DNA from: Colwellia sp. C2M11
Lineage (GTDB): Bacteria; Pseudomonadota; Gammaproteobacteria; Enterobacterales; Alteromonadaceae
NCBI RefSeq assembly: GCF_018860915.1
Contig: NZ_JAHKQD010000049.1
Span: forward strand, 14,389 to 78,388
Length of the DNA stretch: 64,000 nt
Reading direction: 5' to 3'
Numbering within the stretch: position 1 is the first letter of the stretch; every line of letters begins with the position of its first letter. Shown in pieces: positions 61,751-64,000 of the stretch. Made by a program: the position numbers and the translations under genes. Below the pieces are notes generated by a model. It made no database searches. It was not told where the DNA came from and saw nothing but the letters and a program-made list of their open reading frames with translations.

Positions 61751-63745
61751 ATGCCAAAGCTAACTAAACATATTTTGCTCGTTGAAGATGATGAAGATGA
61801 TTATATTCTCACACTAGATTACCTTCAACAAATGCCAAACCACCACTTTAACGTTGATTGGGTAGATAACTCAATTGAAGCATTGGCGTTACTCAAAGAA
61901 AATAATCACGACATATGCTTACTTGACTATCAATTAGGCGGAGTAAACGGTTTATCAGTGCTTAAACAAACCAGTGGTGATGGCTGCACAGTACCAATTA
62001 TTATGCTTACCGGCCAAACAGATACTGAATTAGATAATAATGCATTGGATGCCGGTGCCGTTGACTACTTAGTAAAATCTGAACTCAACAGTGCTAGATT
62101 TAACAGAGCAATACGTTACGCTTTAGCAAGGAAAGATATTGAAAACGAACGGGTTGAACGAATAAAAGCTGAAGCAAGAAGTCGCTCTAAAGATAAGTTT
62201 TTAGCGCACTTGAGTCATGAATTACGCACACCGCTGACCTCAATACTTGGGTACACCGAATTATTACTCAGCGATGATAGTAATAAAAAGATACAACCCG
62301 AATTAACCACTATATTAGATAACGGTAATCACTTATTAGGATTACTCAATAATGTACTCGATCTTTCTAAAATTGCTGCCGGAAAGTTTGAGCTGAATGC
62401 TACAACTATCTCCCTAGAGAGCTTTATTGCAGACGTTTATACACTAATGTCGATGGCAGCCCAAGATAAAGGTATCAATTTAACCTTATCAGCTAAATCA
62501 GCCTTACCCCTTGAAATTAATGCTGATTCGCTTAGATTACGCCAAGTATTGATCAATATTATTCATAATGCGATCAAGTTTACTAATCAAGGAACGGTGA
62601 ATATTGACGTGTGGTTAGATGAGTTACTCGAACAACCGCGTTTGTATTTTGCTATAACCGATACGGGTATGGGGATTCCTGATAGTTTATTAGCAACAAT
62701 CTTTAAACCTTTTGAACAAGTACAAGACATTGTGTCACGGAACGAAGAAGGCTCAGGGCTTGGCTTGTCCATTTGTAGTGAATTACTAAAGTATATGGGC
62801 GGTAATATTTCAGTAGAATCTAACGTTGGTGTTGGTAGTAAGTTTGTGGTTTGTATCGACCCAGGAAAAATAGCCGATACAGAACGTAAAAATTTAACTT
62901 TTAAACGTAGTGACTATAAATCGTCTACTGAAGTTCTCAATAAAATTTCAGGTAAAATACTGATTGTTGATGATATTGACGATATTAGACGATTACTTGG
63001 CTATGTGTGTCGATCTTTTGGGTTAGAAGTAAGTTATGCTAATAATGGTCAACAAGCCATCACTAAAATAGTGTCTGCAGACAAAGAAAACACGAAATAT
63101 GATCTCGTCTTAATGGATATTCATATGCCGGTTTTAGATGGTAAGCGAACAATAAAACAATTAAGAGAAATGCATGTCAATACGCCAATAATTGCAATCA
63201 CTGCAGCAACAATGAAAGGTGTACGGAAAGAACTCAAGGGGTTGGGCTTTAATGATGTAGTAGCGAAACCTATTGATAAATATGAATTACACAAAAAAAT
63301 ACAACAACAATTAAACCTTCAAATTTCTGCTCTTAACCAGACAAAGTCAGTAATATCATCTGTGCCCACAACACAAAACGATAAAGAAAACAAACCTAAT
63401 CAACGCGTGTTACTGATTGAAGATGATATTGATGCTGCTGAAATAACTGCGTTATTACTGAGTACTATGGGTAAACACGTGCAAGTAGCAAACAATGCTG
63501 AACAAGCTAAAAATATTGTGAAAACCGATATAGATTGGCAACATATTTTAGTCGATATGAACTTACCTGATGGTAACGGGCTTGAATTAAGTTCATCATT
63601 AAAAACGCAATTGCCTAATACTATTATCACTATTGTTAGTGGTTATGAAGTATCCAAACAAGTAATAACCGAAAATGGCGCAAACAGCTCTCTTCTCAAG
63701 CCCGTTAATTTAACAATGTTACAACAGCTTTTTAATGAAGCTTAA
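61751..63745 (+). CDS. Multi-receiver hybrid histidine kinase (REC-HisKA-HATPase-REC-REC)
   Basis: Cytoplasmic protein of 664 residues without membrane helix. Receiver 1 at about 5-125 (D59 in LLDYQLGG); dimerisation domain with H156 (AHLSHELRTPLTSILGYTELL); HATPase about 255-372 (N box IIHNAIKF, DTGMGIP, GSGLGLSI); receiver 2 about 400-520 (D456 in LMDIHMPVLDG); receiver 3 about 550-662 (D602 in LVDMNLPDGNG). No histidine phosphotransfer domain is fused, so a separate one, perhaps the H-box protein of the same operon, would be needed to pass the signal on. Last gene of the operon. Confidence 0.92.
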   Translation: MPKLTKHILLVEDDEDDYILTLDYLQQMPNHHFNVDWVDNSIEALALLKENNHDICLLDYQLGGVNGLSVLKQTSGDGCTVPIIMLTGQTDTELDNNALDAGAVDYLVKSELNSARFNRAIRYALARKDIENERVERIKAEARSRSKDKFLAHLSHELRTPLTSILGYTELLLSDDSNKKIQPELTTILDNGNHLLGLLNNVLDLSKIAAGKFELNATTISLESFIADVYTLMSMAAQDKGINLTLSAKSALPLEINADSLRLRQVLINIIHNAIKFTNQGTVNIDVWLDELLEQPRLYFAITDTGMGIPDSLLATIFKPFEQVQDIVSRNEEGSGLGLSICSELLKYMGGNISVESNVGVGSKFVVCIDPGKIADTERKNLTFKRSDYKSSTEVLNKISGKILIVDDIDDIRRLLGYVCRSFGLEVSYANNGQQAITKIVSADKENTKYDLVLMDIHMPVLDGKRTIKQLREMHVNTPIIAITAATMKGVRKELKGLGFNDVVAKPIDKYELHKKIQQQLNLQISALNQTKSVISSVPTTQNDKENKPNQRVLLIEDDIDAAEITALLLSTMGKHVQVANNAEQAKNIVKTDIDWQHILVDMNLPDGNGLELSSSLKTQLPNTIITIVSGYEVSKQVITENGANSSLLKPVNLTMLQQLFNEA

Positions 63746-64000
63746 TTGTCGCTATGCGCAACTTTTATAGATAACAAAAGTACTAACATTGTGCAAATAC
63801 TGCAAAGCACCCTGTAATATTTACCTACTCTTCGCTAGCACAGATAAAAAATCCAACACAAAACACTTAAAATACAACAAGTTAACATGTGGCTCAACAA
63901 TTGCAATAATTAGAGATAAGTATCTTTAAGCGTTAAGTTAAGGATAACTATAATGTTAGATTGAGCATTAACTTTTGTACCTATGTCGTATTACTCATCA
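63746..64000. other. Gene-free end of window
   Basis: 255 bases after the last operon gene. No frame, repeat or clear terminator that I can support. Confidence 0.5.

Overview
The window reads as chromosomal DNA of a marine, probably cold-adapted gammaproteobacterium of the order Alteromonadales; Colwellia or a close relative is my best guess. The reasons are the A+T-rich sequence, the yejK/yejL/yejM group, minCDE next to zapA and its TIGR02449 partner, a family mix typical of these genomes (TonB receptor with FecIR-type control, NrtS, GFA proteins, PACE pumps), and dispersed palindromic intergenic repeats. This is inference from gene content; no rRNA or species marker is present. I saw no prophage, intact insertion sequence, integrase or CRISPR array.

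Layout. 0-5 kb: efflux and regulation. There are two PACE-family pumps (one divergent from its LysR regulator) and an AraC/GyrI-type regulator followed by a MATE exporter. 4.9-10.9 kb: an ECF sigma factor, FecR-like anti-sigma and STN-containing TonB receptor form a surface-signalling unit, followed by a secreted metallophosphatase. 11.7-12.2 kb: a membrane-anchored cold-shock/Excalibur protein. 12.4-20.6 kb: a minus-strand gene train that starts with a two-domain PTPS-like protein and a periplasmic M23 peptidase and continues into a four-gene SMC complex resembling MksBEFG/Wadjet (TOPRIM nuclease, SMC ATPase, kleisin, winged-helix subunit). 20.7-29.1 kb: housekeeping genes (pyrC, yejKLM, tRNA-Pro(GGG), minCDE, zapA).

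29-45 kb: mostly single-gene accessory units on the minus strand, including a Qnr-like pentapeptide protein, rnk, GNAT, VOC, GST, HAD and GFA proteins, alpha/beta hydrolases, and a CBS/NrtS/DUF1801 group. Near 44.4-44.8 kb is a deletion scar that joins the C-terminal halves of a divergent lrp/lysE pair. 45.6-49.1 kb: a carboxylesterase, an FGGY kinase and a second-type FtsZ homologue. Next to the FtsZ homologue are an array of 9-bp AGGGTTATC-like repeats and an orphan HicB. 50-54.7 kb: bioC and bioB separated by an empty stretch, then asnS. 54.8-57.7 kb: nitroreductase, EamA exporter and a periplasmic BON protein. 58-63.7 kb: a five-gene plus-strand phosphorelay operon (sigma-54 activator, H-box-only protein, CHASE3 kinase, single-receiver regulator, multi-receiver hybrid kinase).

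Points most worth following: the FtsZ paralogue with the repeat array beside it; the MksG-B-F-E locus in a housekeeping-like operon; a match to a sigma-54 -24/-12 promoter upstream of the BON gene, with a perfect 17-bp inverted repeat about 107 bp upstream of the inferred start and a divergently encoded sigma-54 activator; and the stand-alone histidine dimerisation domain. Several start codons were moved from the longest frame to an internal ATG with a ribosome binding site; these are noted per gene.
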